A stretch of 64,000 nt of DNA from Streptomyces sp. NBC_00344 (lineage in GTDB: Bacteria; Actinomycetota; Actinomycetes; Streptomycetales; Streptomycetaceae), in contig NZ_CP107996.1 of NCBI RefSeq assembly GCF_036088315.1, positions 1,302,001 through 1,366,000 of the forward strand, read 5' to 3'. The translations under genes and the position numbers were made by a program. The first letter of the stretch is position 1; the number at the start of each line of letters is the position of its first letter. The notes beneath the pieces were generated by a model that saw only the letters and a program-made list of their open reading frames with translations, did not search any database and was not told the origin of the DNA. Shown here piece by piece: positions 56,317-64,000 of this stretch.

Positions 56317-57715
56317 GACGCGAATTGCGGCGGCCGTAGCCGGCGTAGATCGCAAGCCCCGCCAGCAGGAACACGGCGAACTGAACCCATGCCTGCCAGC
56401 CCGTCCCGTACATCAGGTACGCGCAGAAGCCGACGCCGAGGAGCGGGCTGACGGGGTAGAGGGGCACCCGGAAGGTGCGCGGGAGCGCGGGATGGCTGCG
56501 GCGCAGCCCCACCACCGCCACATTCACCGCGACCATGGTCGCGAGCGCTCCGATGGTCGTCAGATTCACCACGACGTCGAGCGAGGCGAACGCGGCCGGC
56601 ACCGCGAAGACGATCGCGACGATCCACGTGTTCGCGACAGGTGTCGAGGTCCTCGGGGAGACCTTTTCGAACACCCTCGGGACCAGGCCGTCCCGGGACA
56701 TCGACATCAGGATGCGGGTCTGCCCGTACATCACGGCCAATACCACCGAGGCGATGGCCACGACCGCGCCGAAGGCGATGACACCACCGCCGACCGTCGA
56801 ATCCGTCACCTGGTCGACAATCAGGGAGAGCGCGGCCGGTTTGCCGCCGACAGCCGTGGCTCCGAAAGCGCCGATGGCGGCCACCGCGACCGCGCAGTAC
56901 AGCACGGTGACGACACCGATGCAGATCATGATCGCGACCGGGATGTTGCGCCGGGGGTTCTTCACCTCTTCGCCGGCGGTGGTGATCGCGTCGAAGCCGA
57001 TGTAGGAGAAGAAGGCGATCGACGCGCCTGATGTGATGCCGCCGGCGCCGTCCGTCACGAAGGGCACCAGATGTCCGGCCTCGAAGGCGGTGAACGCGAT
57101 GGCACAGAAGACCAGCAGAATGACGATCTTCAGCACCGCCATCGCGGCCGTGGCCCGCGCACTCTCGCGGACCCCGCGCACCAGCAGCACAGCGGCCAGC
57201 ATGATCACGACGATGGCGGGGAGGTTGATCACACCTCCGTCACCGGGCCCGCTGGAGAGCGCGGCGGGCAGCTGGAGCCCGACGAGGCTGTTCAGCAGCT
57301 CGTTGAGGTACTGGCTCCACCCCACGGCGACCGCGCTGACCGAGACGCCGTACTCCAGGAGCAGGCACCAGCCGACGAGGAAGGCGATGCGCTCGCCGAG
57401 CGTCGCGTAGGCGAAGGAGTACGAGCTGCCCGACACCGGGATCGCACCGCCGAGCTCGGCGAAGGAGAAGGCCGTGAAGATACAGGTGGCCGCGGCCAGC
57501 ACGAACGAGACGATGACCGCGGGTCCTGCCTCGGCGACGGTGTCGGAGAGGCCGACGAAGATACCGGTCCCCACGATCGCCCCGACACCGAAGCACACCA
57601 GCTGGAAGAGCCCCATGCTGCGCCGGAGGCCGTGCCCCTCCAGGTCCGCACCGGACTCGGCGATCAGCAGTTCCGGCGGTTTGATGCGCAGTCCGGACGG
57701 ACGGAGCGGACTCAT
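56288..57715 (-). CDS. APC-superfamily amino acid permease
   Basis: 475 aa, about 12 helices, with CFGVGAIVGTGIFVGLSD in helix 1 and FFSYIGFDAITTAGEEVKNPRR. It resembles CAT-type transporters. Encoded just downstream of arcB and arcA, it is the best candidate for arginine uptake or arginine/ornithine exchange, although sequence alone does not give the substrate. It is separated from arcB by 130 bp with a hairpin, so read-through may be partial. Confidence 0.88.
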   Translation of the reverse strand: MSPLRPSGLRIKPPELLIAESGADLEGHGLRRSMGLFQLVCFGVGAIVGTGIFVGLSDTVAEAGPAVIVSFVLAAATCIFTAFSFAELGGAIPVSGSSYSFAYATLGERIAFLVGWCLLLEYGVSVSAVAVGWSQYLNELLNSLVGLQLPAALSSGPGDGGVINLPAIVVIMLAAVLLVRGVRESARATAAMAVLKIVILLVFCAIAFTAFEAGHLVPFVTDGAGGITSGASIAFFSYIGFDAITTAGEEVKNPRRNIPVAIMICIGVVTVLYCAVAVAAIGAFGATAVGGKPAALSLIVDQVTDSTVGGGVIAFGAVVAIASVVLAVMYGQTRILMSMSRDGLVPRVFEKVSPRTSTPVANTWIVAIVFAVPAAFASLDVVVNLTTIGALATMVAVNVAVVGLRRSHPALPRTFRVPLYPVSPLLGVGFCAYLMYGTGWQAWVQFAVFLLAGLAIYAGYGRRNSRLIRTEPAAG

Positions 57716-57759
57716 GGGGGTTCTTTCTCTGGACGTACAGGGGGTGCGAACGCAGCAAA

Positions 57760-57791
57760 GTGGGGTTCGAGCGTGCGAGCCCGAACCCCAC
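57760..57791 (-). terminator. Hairpin between arcB and the permease gene
   Basis: GTGGGGTTCG (57760-57769) and CGAACCCCAC (57782-57791) form a 10-bp stem with a 12-nt loop. It may end most arcB transcripts; a CCCAATTGGG palindrome (57829-57838) lies just beside the arcB stop. Confidence 0.5.
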
Positions 57792-57845
57792 CAGTCGGCG
57801 ACACACTAACGGTCGCACCACATATTCACCCAATTGGGCGTATGT

Positions 57846-58853
57846 CTAATCCCTGTCCGCCAAGGTGGCGACCATGATCGCCTTGATGGTGTGCATCCGG
57901 TTCTCCGCTTCGTCGAAGACGACCGAATGCGCCGACTCGAAGACCTCGTCGGTGACTTCGAGTTCGCTCAGCCCGTACTGGTCGTGGATCTCCTGCCCTA
58001 CCTTGGTGCCCAGGTCGTGGAAGGCCGGCAGGCAGTGCAGGAACTTCACGTCCGGGTTGCCCGTGGCGCGCAGTACGTCCATCGTCACCGCGTACGGCGC
58101 GAGTGCGGCGATGCGCTCGGCCCAGATCTCCTTGGGCTCCCCCATGGAGACCCAGACATCGGTGACGACGAAGTCGCAACCGCGGACCCCATCGGCGATG
58201 TCCTCGGTCAGCGTGACGGTCGCACCACTGACCTCGGCGAGCTTTCGGGCCTGCACGACGACGTCATCCGCCGGCCAGTACGCCTCGGGCGCGACGATCC
58301 GCACGTCGAGGCCCAGCAGCGCACCGGTGATCAGATAGGAGTTCCCCATGTTGAAGCGGGCGTCACCGAGGTAGGCGAAGGCGATCCGCTCCAGCGGCTT
58401 GGCGCTGTGCTCGGTCATGGTGAGGACGTCGGCGAGCATCTGGGTGGGGTGCCAGTCATCGGTGAGCCCGTTGTAGACCGGCACTCCCGCGTACTGGGCG
58501 AGCACCTCGACATCGGGCTGGCTGTCCCCGCGGTACTCGATGGCGTCGAACATCCGGCCCAGCACACGCGCGGTGTCCTTGAAGGACTCCTTGTGGCCGA
58601 TCTGGGAGCCCGACGGGTCCAGATACGTGGTCGACGCGCCCTGGTCCGCCGCCGCCACCTCGAACGCGCAGCGGGTGCGGGTCGAGGTCTTCTCGAAGAT
58701 CAGGGCGACATTCTTGCCGCGCAGCCGCTGCACCTCGGCTCCGGACTTCTTGGCCGCCTTGAGCTCGGCAGCCAGCTCGATCAGGCTGCGGAACTCCTCC
58801 GCTGTGAAGTCCAGCTCCTTGAGGAAGTGGCGGCCTGCGAGGTCTATCGCCAT
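57846..58853 (-). CDS. arcB: Ornithine carbamoyltransferase (catabolic type)
   Basis: 335 aa. The carbamoyl-phosphate motif [20 protein letters not shown] and the ornithine site LHCLPAFHD define the enzyme. Beside arcA it should run in the catabolic direction, splitting citrulline to ornithine and carbamoyl phosphate, which yields ATP through carbamate kinase; no kinase gene is seen here. Length and the [19 protein letters not shown] region fit ArcB/ArgI rather than the ~310 aa biosynthetic ArgF. Synteny fits SCO5976. Confidence 0.92.
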   Translation of the reverse strand: MAIDLAGRHFLKELDFTAEEFRSLIELAAELKAAKKSGAEVQRLRGKNVALIFEKTSTRTRCAFEVAAADQGASTTYLDPSGSQIGHKESFKDTARVLGRMFDAIEYRGDSQPDVEVLAQYAGVPVYNGLTDDWHPTQMLADVLTMTEHSAKPLERIAFAYLGDARFNMGNSYLITGALLGLDVRIVAPEAYWPADDVVVQARKLAEVSGATVTLTEDIADGVRGCDFVVTDVWVSMGEPKEIWAERIAALAPYAVTMDVLRATGNPDVKFLHCLPAFHDLGTKVGQEIHDQYGLSELEVTDEVFESAHSVVFDEAENRMHTIKAIMVATLADRD

Positions 58854-58879
58854 GATGACTGCTCCTGGGTCGCAGATAT

Positions 58880-58945
58880 GGGCACGGAAAATGCGGGCAC
58901 GGAAAACACCGGATGATGGAAGTGTATGCGATTGAGTGCATCACT
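58880..58945. promoter_or_regulatory. arcB leader with direct repeats and palindrome
   Basis: GGGCACGGAAAA occurs twice with a 15-nt period (58880-58891, 58895-58906). AGTGCATCACT (58935-58945) is a small palindrome beside a TATAGT-like -10 on the minus strand. This suggests a separate promoter for arcB, 103 nt after arcA. Confidence 0.35.
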
Positions 58946-58956
58946 ATACGACATGT

Positions 58957-60183
58957 CTATGCGGTCCCCCGCTCCACCGGACAGCTCATGCACCGGGGTC
59001 CTCCCCTTCCGCGGCCCAGCTCGCTGCCGGGAATCTCGATCACTTCGATCCCTTCCTTGCGGAGATGGGTGTTGGTGGTGACATTGCGTTCGTAGGCCAC
59101 GACCACGCCGGGCTCGACGGCCAGCACATTGCAGCCGTCGTCCCACTGCTCGCGCTCCGCCGAGTGCACGTCCTGCGTCGCGGTCAGCACCCGGATGTCC
59201 TTCAGACCGAGGGCTTCGGCGATGGCACGGTGCATCTGTTCCGGCGCGTGGTCGGTGACCCTCAGCTCGCTCTCTCCGCCGCCCGGTTCGATCGTGTAGG
59301 AACGGAGCATGCCCAGCCCGGCGTACTGCGTGAAGGTGTCCGCGTCGACCATGGTCATCACCGTGTCGAGATGCATGAACGCCCGCCTCTTCGGCATGTC
59401 GAGCGCCACGATCGTGTGCGCCGAGCCGGCTGCGAACAGCCCCCGGGCCAGCATCTCCACAGCCTGCGGGGTGGTGCGCTCGCTCATTCCGATCAGCACC
59501 GCGCCGTTGCCGATGACCAGGACGTCACCCCCTTCGATGGTCGAGGGGTAGTCGACCTGCCCCTGGGACCAGTGGTGGAAGGCACCGGAACCGGTGAACA
59601 GCGGATGATGGCGGTAGATCGCTTCGAAGTGGACCGTCTCACGCTGCCGGGCGGGCCAGCGCATCGCGTTGATGGAGACACCGTCGTAGATCCAGGCCGA
59701 GGTGTCCCGGGTGAAGAGGTGGTTCGGCAGCGGGCCGAGCAGGAAGTCGTCCAGATCCATCACGTGGAAACGTACCGACGTCGGCTCCTTGTGGCGCTCC
59801 AGGAACTCCCTCTTCGTCATCCCGCCGATCAGCGCCTCGACCAGTTCGCCCACCGACAGATCGTCGAATGCCGTCCGCAGGTGGTGGGTGGCGAGCGGTC
59901 CGTACTCCTTCTCGTCGAAGACCCGGTCCAGGACGAGCGTGCGAGCCTCGGGCACCTCCAGCGACTCGCGCAGCAGATCGCCGAAGAGATGCACCTCCAC
60001 ACCACGGTCACGGAGTACATCCGCGAAACCGTCGTGCTCCTGACGGGCGCGCCGCACCCAGAGCACATCGTCGAAGAGCAGCGCGTCCTTGTTGCTCGGG
60101 GTGAGTCGCTTCAGCTCCAGATCGGGCCGGTGGAGGATGACGCGGCGCAGCGGCCCGGTCTCGGAGTCGACATGGAATCCCAT
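58957..60183 (-). CDS. arcA: Arginine deiminase
   Basis: 408 aa from ATG 60183, the normal family length (frame is open to 60216 without better start). It hydrolyses arginine to citrulline and ammonia. Seen are the substrate loop [21 protein letters not shown], the catalytic His in MHLDTVMTM and the nucleophile Cys in CMSCPVER near the end. With arcB it forms the arginine deiminase pathway, used for ATP, ammonia and acid tolerance under low oxygen. Synteny fits SCO5975. It lies 50 nt downstream of pnkp. Confidence 0.94.
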   Translation of the reverse strand: MGFHVDSETGPLRRVILHRPDLELKRLTPSNKDALLFDDVLWVRRARQEHDGFADVLRDRGVEVHLFGDLLRESLEVPEARTLVLDRVFDEKEYGPLATHHLRTAFDDLSVGELVEALIGGMTKREFLERHKEPTSVRFHVMDLDDFLLGPLPNHLFTRDTSAWIYDGVSINAMRWPARQRETVHFEAIYRHHPLFTGSGAFHHWSQGQVDYPSTIEGGDVLVIGNGAVLIGMSERTTPQAVEMLARGLFAAGSAHTIVALDMPKRRAFMHLDTVMTMVDADTFTQYAGLGMLRSYTIEPGGGESELRVTDHAPEQMHRAIAEALGLKDIRVLTATQDVHSAEREQWDDGCNVLAVEPGVVVAYERNVTTNTHLRKEGIEVIEIPGSELGRGRGGPRCMSCPVERGTA

Positions 60184-60233
60184 CTCTCCATCCTGTCCCC
60201 GGGCCGCCGCGCTCACCCCCCGAACCGGCCGGT

Positions 60234-62774
60234 TCAGAGCCGGGGATCCACCGGTTCCGACTCCAGTGCCAGCACCGCGAAGACCGCCTCATGGATCCGC
60301 CAGAGCGGTTCGCCGTCCGCCAGCCGGTCCAGCGCCTCCAGGCCGAGTGCGTATTCGCGCAGGGCCAGCGACCGCTTGTGGCCGAGGAAACGGCTGCGCA
60401 GTCTCACCAGATTGTCGGGGCGGGTGTACTCGGGCCCGTAGATGATGCGCAGATACTCACGGCCCCTGACCTTGATGCCCGGCTGGATCAGGCGGCCCTT
60501 CTGGTCACGTACCAGCGTCTGGAGCGGTTTGACAACCATGCCCTCGCCTCCGCGTCCGGTCATCTCCAGCCACCAGTCGGTGCCCAGGCGCACGGATTCC
60601 TCGTCGCCGGTGTCGACGATCAGCCTTCGCGTGGTCTGCAGCAGACCGCTCTGGTCGTGCTCGACCAGCAGGTCCAGCCAGGCCAGTTGTTCATCGTGCG
60701 GTACGGAGGCGAGCGAACGGCCCTGCACCGCGAGAAGCTGGAACGGCGCGATCCGCACGCCCTGCAGGCCATCGGTCGTCCAGCAGTAACGCCGGTACGC
60801 CTCGGTGAACGCGACGGCGTCCTCCGCCCGTTCGCGCTGGCGGGCGAGCAGCCCTTCGACCTCGACACCACGCGCGGCCGCCGCTTCGAGCGCTCCGATG
60901 GCGCCCGGGAAGACGGCCCGGGCCGCCGCACCCACTGCCGCGTACTGCTTGCGCAGCAGCCCGGTGGCCTTCAGCGACCAGGGCATCAGCTCGGCATCGA
61001 TCAGCAGCCAGTCGGTGGTGAGCTCGTCCCAGAGTCCGGCGTCGGACACGGCGGTGCGCAGCCGGGTCAGGATCTCCTCGGTGACCGCGGGGTCGTCGAA
61101 GAAGGGGCGGCCGGTCCGGGTGTGCAATGCGCCTGTCGGCCCATCGGCCCCGAACCGCTCACGCGCCACATCCGCGTCACGGCAGACCAGCGCCACCGCT
61201 CGCGAGCCCATGTGCTTCTCCTCGCACACGACCTTCGTGACACCGTCCGACGCATACTGCGCGAAGGCCTCGGCAGGATGCTCCAGATAGCCGTCGATCT
61301 GCGAGGTGGCCGTGGGCGACATGGTCGGCGGCAGATAGGCGAGAAGCCGTGGGTCGACAGCGAAGCGGCTCATGACTTCCAGAGCCGCCGCCGCGTTCTC
61401 CTCACGGACGGCGACCCGGCCGGTGTGCCGGGTCTCCACCGTCCGCCGGCCGTGCACATCCGCGAGGTCGAGCGGACGGCCGTCGTGACCGCCCGGGGCT
61501 TCGGTGGTGAGGGGCCTGGCCGGCTCGTACCAGACCTGCTCGGCCGGTACGTCGACGATCTCGCGCTCGGGCCAGCGCAGGGCCGTCATCCTCCCGCCGA
61601 AGACCGCACCGGTGTCCAGGCAGATCGTGTTGTTGATCCAGCTGGTGCTGGGCACCGGGGTGTGGCCGTAGACGACGGCGGCACGGCCCCGGTAGTCCTC
61701 GGCCCACGGGTAGCGCACCGGCAGGCCGAACTCGTCGGTCTCACCGGTCGTGTCGCCGTACAGCGCATGTGAGCGGACCCGGCCCGATGTGCGGCCGTGG
61801 TATTTCTCGGGCAGACCGGCATGGCAGACCACCAGTCTGCCGCCGTCGAGGACGTAGTGGCTGACCAGCCCGTCGATGAACTCCCGGACCTGGTCCCGGA
61901 AGGTGTCGTCCTCCTTCTCCAGCTGCTCGATGGTCTCCGCGAGGCCGTGGGTGTGCTGGACCTTGCGGCCCTTGAGATAGCGGCCGAGCTTGTTCTCGTG
62001 GTTCCCGGGCACGCACAGGGCGTTGTTACCGGCAACCATCGACATGACGCGGCGCAGCACGCCGGGGCTGTCGGGTCCGCGGTCGACGAGGTCGCCGACG
62101 AAGACAGCGGTGCGGCCCTCCGGGTGCGCTCCGTCGACATAGCCCAGTTCGGAGAGCAGGGTGTCGAGCTCGGAGCTGCAGCCGTGGATGTCGCCGATGA
62201 TGTCGAACGGCCCCTCGAGGTGGGTGAGGTCGTTGTAGCGCTTCTCCAGCGTCACCTCGGCAGCATCGACCTCCTCGGCGCTGCGCAGGATGTGCACCTT
62301 GCGGAAACCCTCGCGCTCCAGGCCGCGCAGTGAACGCCGTAGCTCACGGCGGTGGCGCTGGACGACATGGCGGGGCATCCCGGCCCGGTCGGGGCGCGCC
62401 GCATTGCGCTCGGAGCAGACCTCCTCGGGCAGGTCCAGGACGATCGCGATGGGCAGTACGTCGTACTCGCGCGCCAGCTGGACCAGCTGCTTGCGGCTCT
62501 CGGACTGCACATTGGTCGCGTCGACGACGGTCAGCCGGCCGGCGGCCAGCCGTTTCCCGGCGATGTAGTGGAGAACGTCGAACGCGTCGCCGCTCGCGCT
62601 CTGGTCGTTCTCGTCGTCCGCGACCAGACCACGGCAGAAGTCCGACGAGATGATCTCGGTGGGCTTGAAGTGCCGGTGCGCGAAAGTGGACTTACCGGAA
62701 CCGGTCGCCCCGATGAGGACCACGAGGGAGAGGTCGGTCACGGGGAGGATGCGCTCGCCGATGGTGTCCGTCAT
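60234..62774 (-). CDS. pnkp: Polynucleotide kinase-phosphatase-ligase Pnkp (bacterial RNA repair)
   Basis: 846 aa from ATG 62774, overlapping the hen1 stop in ATGA. Three modules in order: 5'-kinase with P-loop GATGSGKST (22-30); metallophosphatase (GDIHG 194-198, [14 protein letters not shown] 257-260); and adenylyltransferase with the lysine nucleophile in EEKHMGSR (Lys520). Clostridium thermocellum Pnkp heals and, with Hen1, seals RNA broken by ribotoxins. The full module set is present. The context and operon with hen1 make the assignment firm. Confidence 0.95.
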   Translation of the reverse strand: MTDTIGERILPVTDLSLVVLIGATGSGKSTFAHRHFKPTEIISSDFCRGLVADDENDQSASGDAFDVLHYIAGKRLAAGRLTVVDATNVQSESRKQLVQLAREYDVLPIAIVLDLPEEVCSERNAARPDRAGMPRHVVQRHRRELRRSLRGLEREGFRKVHILRSAEEVDAAEVTLEKRYNDLTHLEGPFDIIGDIHGCSSELDTLLSELGYVDGAHPEGRTAVFVGDLVDRGPDSPGVLRRVMSMVAGNNALCVPGNHENKLGRYLKGRKVQHTHGLAETIEQLEKEDDTFRDQVREFIDGLVSHYVLDGGRLVVCHAGLPEKYHGRTSGRVRSHALYGDTTGETDEFGLPVRYPWAEDYRGRAAVVYGHTPVPSTSWINNTICLDTGAVFGGRMTALRWPEREIVDVPAEQVWYEPARPLTTEAPGGHDGRPLDLADVHGRRTVETRHTGRVAVREENAAAALEVMSRFAVDPRLLAYLPPTMSPTATSQIDGYLEHPAEAFAQYASDGVTKVVCEEKHMGSRAVALVCRDADVARERFGADGPTGALHTRTGRPFFDDPAVTEEILTRLRTAVSDAGLWDELTTDWLLIDAELMPWSLKATGLLRKQYAAVGAAARAVFPGAIGALEAAAARGVEVEGLLARQRERAEDAVAFTEAYRRYCWTTDGLQGVRIAPFQLLAVQGRSLASVPHDEQLAWLDLLVEHDQSGLLQTTRRLIVDTGDEESVRLGTDWWLEMTGRGGEGMVVKPLQTLVRDQKGRLIQPGIKVRGREYLRIIYGPEYTRPDNLVRLRSRFLGHKRSLALREYALGLEALDRLADGEPLWRIHEAVFAVLALESEPVDPRL

Positions 62775-64000
62775 GCCGCCTTCGCCTCCTTGGTGGTCTT
62801 CTCGTCGGTCCTGTCGGCGGTTGCCCTGCGGAAGACCGCCATCTGGGTCGGCGGGCCGACCTCGGGGTCGTCGGGTCCCACCGGGAGGAACTCCGTTTCG
62901 TAGCCGTGCCGCTGCGCCACCTTCGCCGCCCAGCCCCGGAACTCCTCGCGTGTCCACTCGAACCGGTGGTCGCCGTGGCGTACATGTCCGGCGGGGAGGG
63001 TCTCCCAGCGGACGTTGTACTCGACGTTGGGGGTGGTCACCAGGACGGTCTGCGGCCTTGCCGCACCGAACACCGCGTACTCCAGGGCGGGCAGCCGCTC
63101 CGGGTCGACGTGCTCGATCACCTCGCTGAGCACCGCCGCGTCGTAGCCCTTGAGCCTCTTGTCGGTGTAGGCGAGGGAGCCCTGCAGCAGCTTCACCCGC
63201 TCCGACCGGCGCTCGCCCATCTGCTCGAGCCGCAGCCTGCGGGCCGCGATGCGAAGCGCGCGCATGGACACGTCGACACCGGTGATCTCGGTGAAACGCA
63301 CATCCTTCAGCAGCTCATGGACCAACTGGCCCTCGCCGCACCCCAGGTCGAGCACCCGGCCGGCGCCGGCGGCGCGCAGCACCCGCCCAATCACCTCGCG
63401 CCGCTGAGCGGCGAGCGGTGCGGGCTTCTCGTCGGCTTCCGCGGTCTCCGCCACCGCGTTGTCGATGTCCTCGACCTCGGTGTCGTCCGCCTCCGCGAGC
63501 CGGACCAGCTCCAGCGCCTCCATCGCCTGCCTGGTCAGTCCCCAGCGACGGGACAGATAGCGGCTGGTGATCAGCTTCTGCTCGGGGTGGTCGGCGAGCC
63601 ATCCCTCACCGGCTCGCAGCAGTTTGTCGACCTCGTCGGGCGCGACCCAGTAGTGCTTCGTGTCGTCGAGCACCGGCAGCAGGACATAGAGCTGCCGCAG
63701 TGCGTCGGCGAGCCGTAGCTCGCCCTCGAGTACCAGCTTCACGTAGCGCGACTCACCCCACGCCGGGAACTTCTCGTCCAGGGCGACCGGTTCGGACTTC
63801 ACCCGCTCCCAGCCGAGCGGGCCGAACAGTTTGTGCACCAGCTCGGGGCCGCCGCGTGCCGACAGCGCGGGCACCTCGATACGCAGCGGCATCGTGGCCG
63901 CCGCCCGCTCGGGGAGTGCCTTGCACACTCCGCGCAGTGCGCTCTTGAAGACGGTGGTGATGGCTACGGAGAGCAGGGAGGACGCTGCGTACGGCCGGTC
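62771..64000 (-). CDS. hen1: Hen1 3'-terminal RNA ribose 2'-O-methyltransferase (5' end outside window)
   Basis: The coding frame runs off the right edge (DRPYAASSLLSVA at 64000 leftward), so the start and ~60-80 residues are missing; 409 codons are visible. The N-terminal part is the Hen1-specific domain that stimulates Pnkp ligation. The methyltransferase domain has VLDLGCGEGQL (SAM), the Mn-binding EVIEHVDPERL and GDHRFEWTREEF, and TTPNVEYN. It methylates the 2'-OH at the break before sealing so that the repaired RNA resists recutting. It is first in the operon and ends in ATGA with pnkp. Confidence 0.95.
   Translation of the reverse strand, partial: DRPYAASSLLSVAITTVFKSALRGVCKALPERAAATMPLRIEVPALSARGGPELVHKLFGPLGWERVKSEPVALDEKFPAWGESRYVKLVLEGELRLADALRQLYVLLPVLDDTKHYWVAPDEVDKLLRAGEGWLADHPEQKLITSRYLSRRWGLTRQAMEALELVRLAEADDTEVEDIDNAVAETAEADEKPAPLAAQRREVIGRVLRAAGAGRVLDLGCGEGQLVHELLKDVRFTEITGVDVSMRALRIAARRLRLEQMGERRSERVKLLQGSLAYTDKRLKGYDAAVLSEVIEHVDPERLPALEYAVFGAARPQTVLVTTPNVEYNVRWETLPAGHVRHGDHRFEWTREEFRGWAAKVAQRHGYETEFLPVGPDDPEVGPPTQMAVFRRATADRTDEKTTKEAKAA

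Noticed and set aside
58880..58906. Two GGGCACGGAAAA units as a possible CRISPR or iteron start
   Set aside because: Only two copies with a 15-nt period, within a leader; no array or origin features.

Overview
The window is high-GC DNA with GTG/TTG starts, GGAGG-type ribosome binding sites, many 1-4 nt stop/start overlaps, ROK/DasR/ECF42-type regulators and twin-arginine lipoproteins. All of this points to a Streptomyces chromosome. From memory (no search was run), the order dxs - xylHGF - rok7B7 - ngcGFE - acn - HTH-murA - arcB - arcA matches the S. coelicolor order from about SCO6013 down to SCO5975, so this looks like chromosomal backbone with strain-variable insertions.

Layout. 1-8.7 kb: a cell-wall glycopolymer locus. 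It holds the end of a CDP-glycerol glycerophosphotransferase-type polymerase, a fused CDP-ribitol synthase (Bcs1 architecture), an SGNH esterase, an Ig-like protein and a GT2 glycosyltransferase in one tight operon. An LCP ligase follows, bracketed by two paralogous seven-repeat propeller proteins. 8.8-12.4 kb: a CAT-type amino acid permease and dxs. 12.6-21 kb: xylFGH sugar importer, Rok7B7-type regulator and ngcEFG (GlcNAc/chitobiose importer). 21.4-30.2 kb: GH92 alpha-mannosidase, a surface protein with a class F sortase, a decayed PucR-like regulator, and divergent xylB/xylA. 30.5-33.2 kb: aconitase. 33.5-43.7 kb: mixed accessory genes (two MFS transporters, TetR/hydrolase pair, two-component system, ECF42 sigma factor with its DGPF partner, MarR, YceI) and one GNAT remnant. 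43.8-48.4 kb: FAD oxidoreductase, HTH-MurA fusion, PspAB and HtpX. 48.5-55.6 kb: an aerobic 2-aminobenzoate (anthranilate)-CoA degradation module. 55.9-64 kb: anti-sigma-type ATPase, amino acid permease, arcB and arcA (arginine deiminase pathway), then the Pnkp-Hen1 RNA repair/protection pair running off the right edge.

How the genes fit together: the left end builds, decorates and attaches a ribitol-type wall polymer. The centre imports xylose and amino sugars and converts xylose to xylulose-5-phosphate beside dxs and aconitase. The right part degrades anthranilate, breaks down arginine and repairs RNA. Strong hairpin terminators separate most transcription units, and several clear inverted repeats mark candidate operators.

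Most novel-looking items: the paired propeller proteins around the LCP ligase, the HTH-MurA fusion with its own start-proximal palindrome, the shared promoter motif in the anthranilate module, and a sortase/substrate pair without a recognisable sorting motif. No tRNA, rRNA, CRISPR array or intact insertion sequence was seen.
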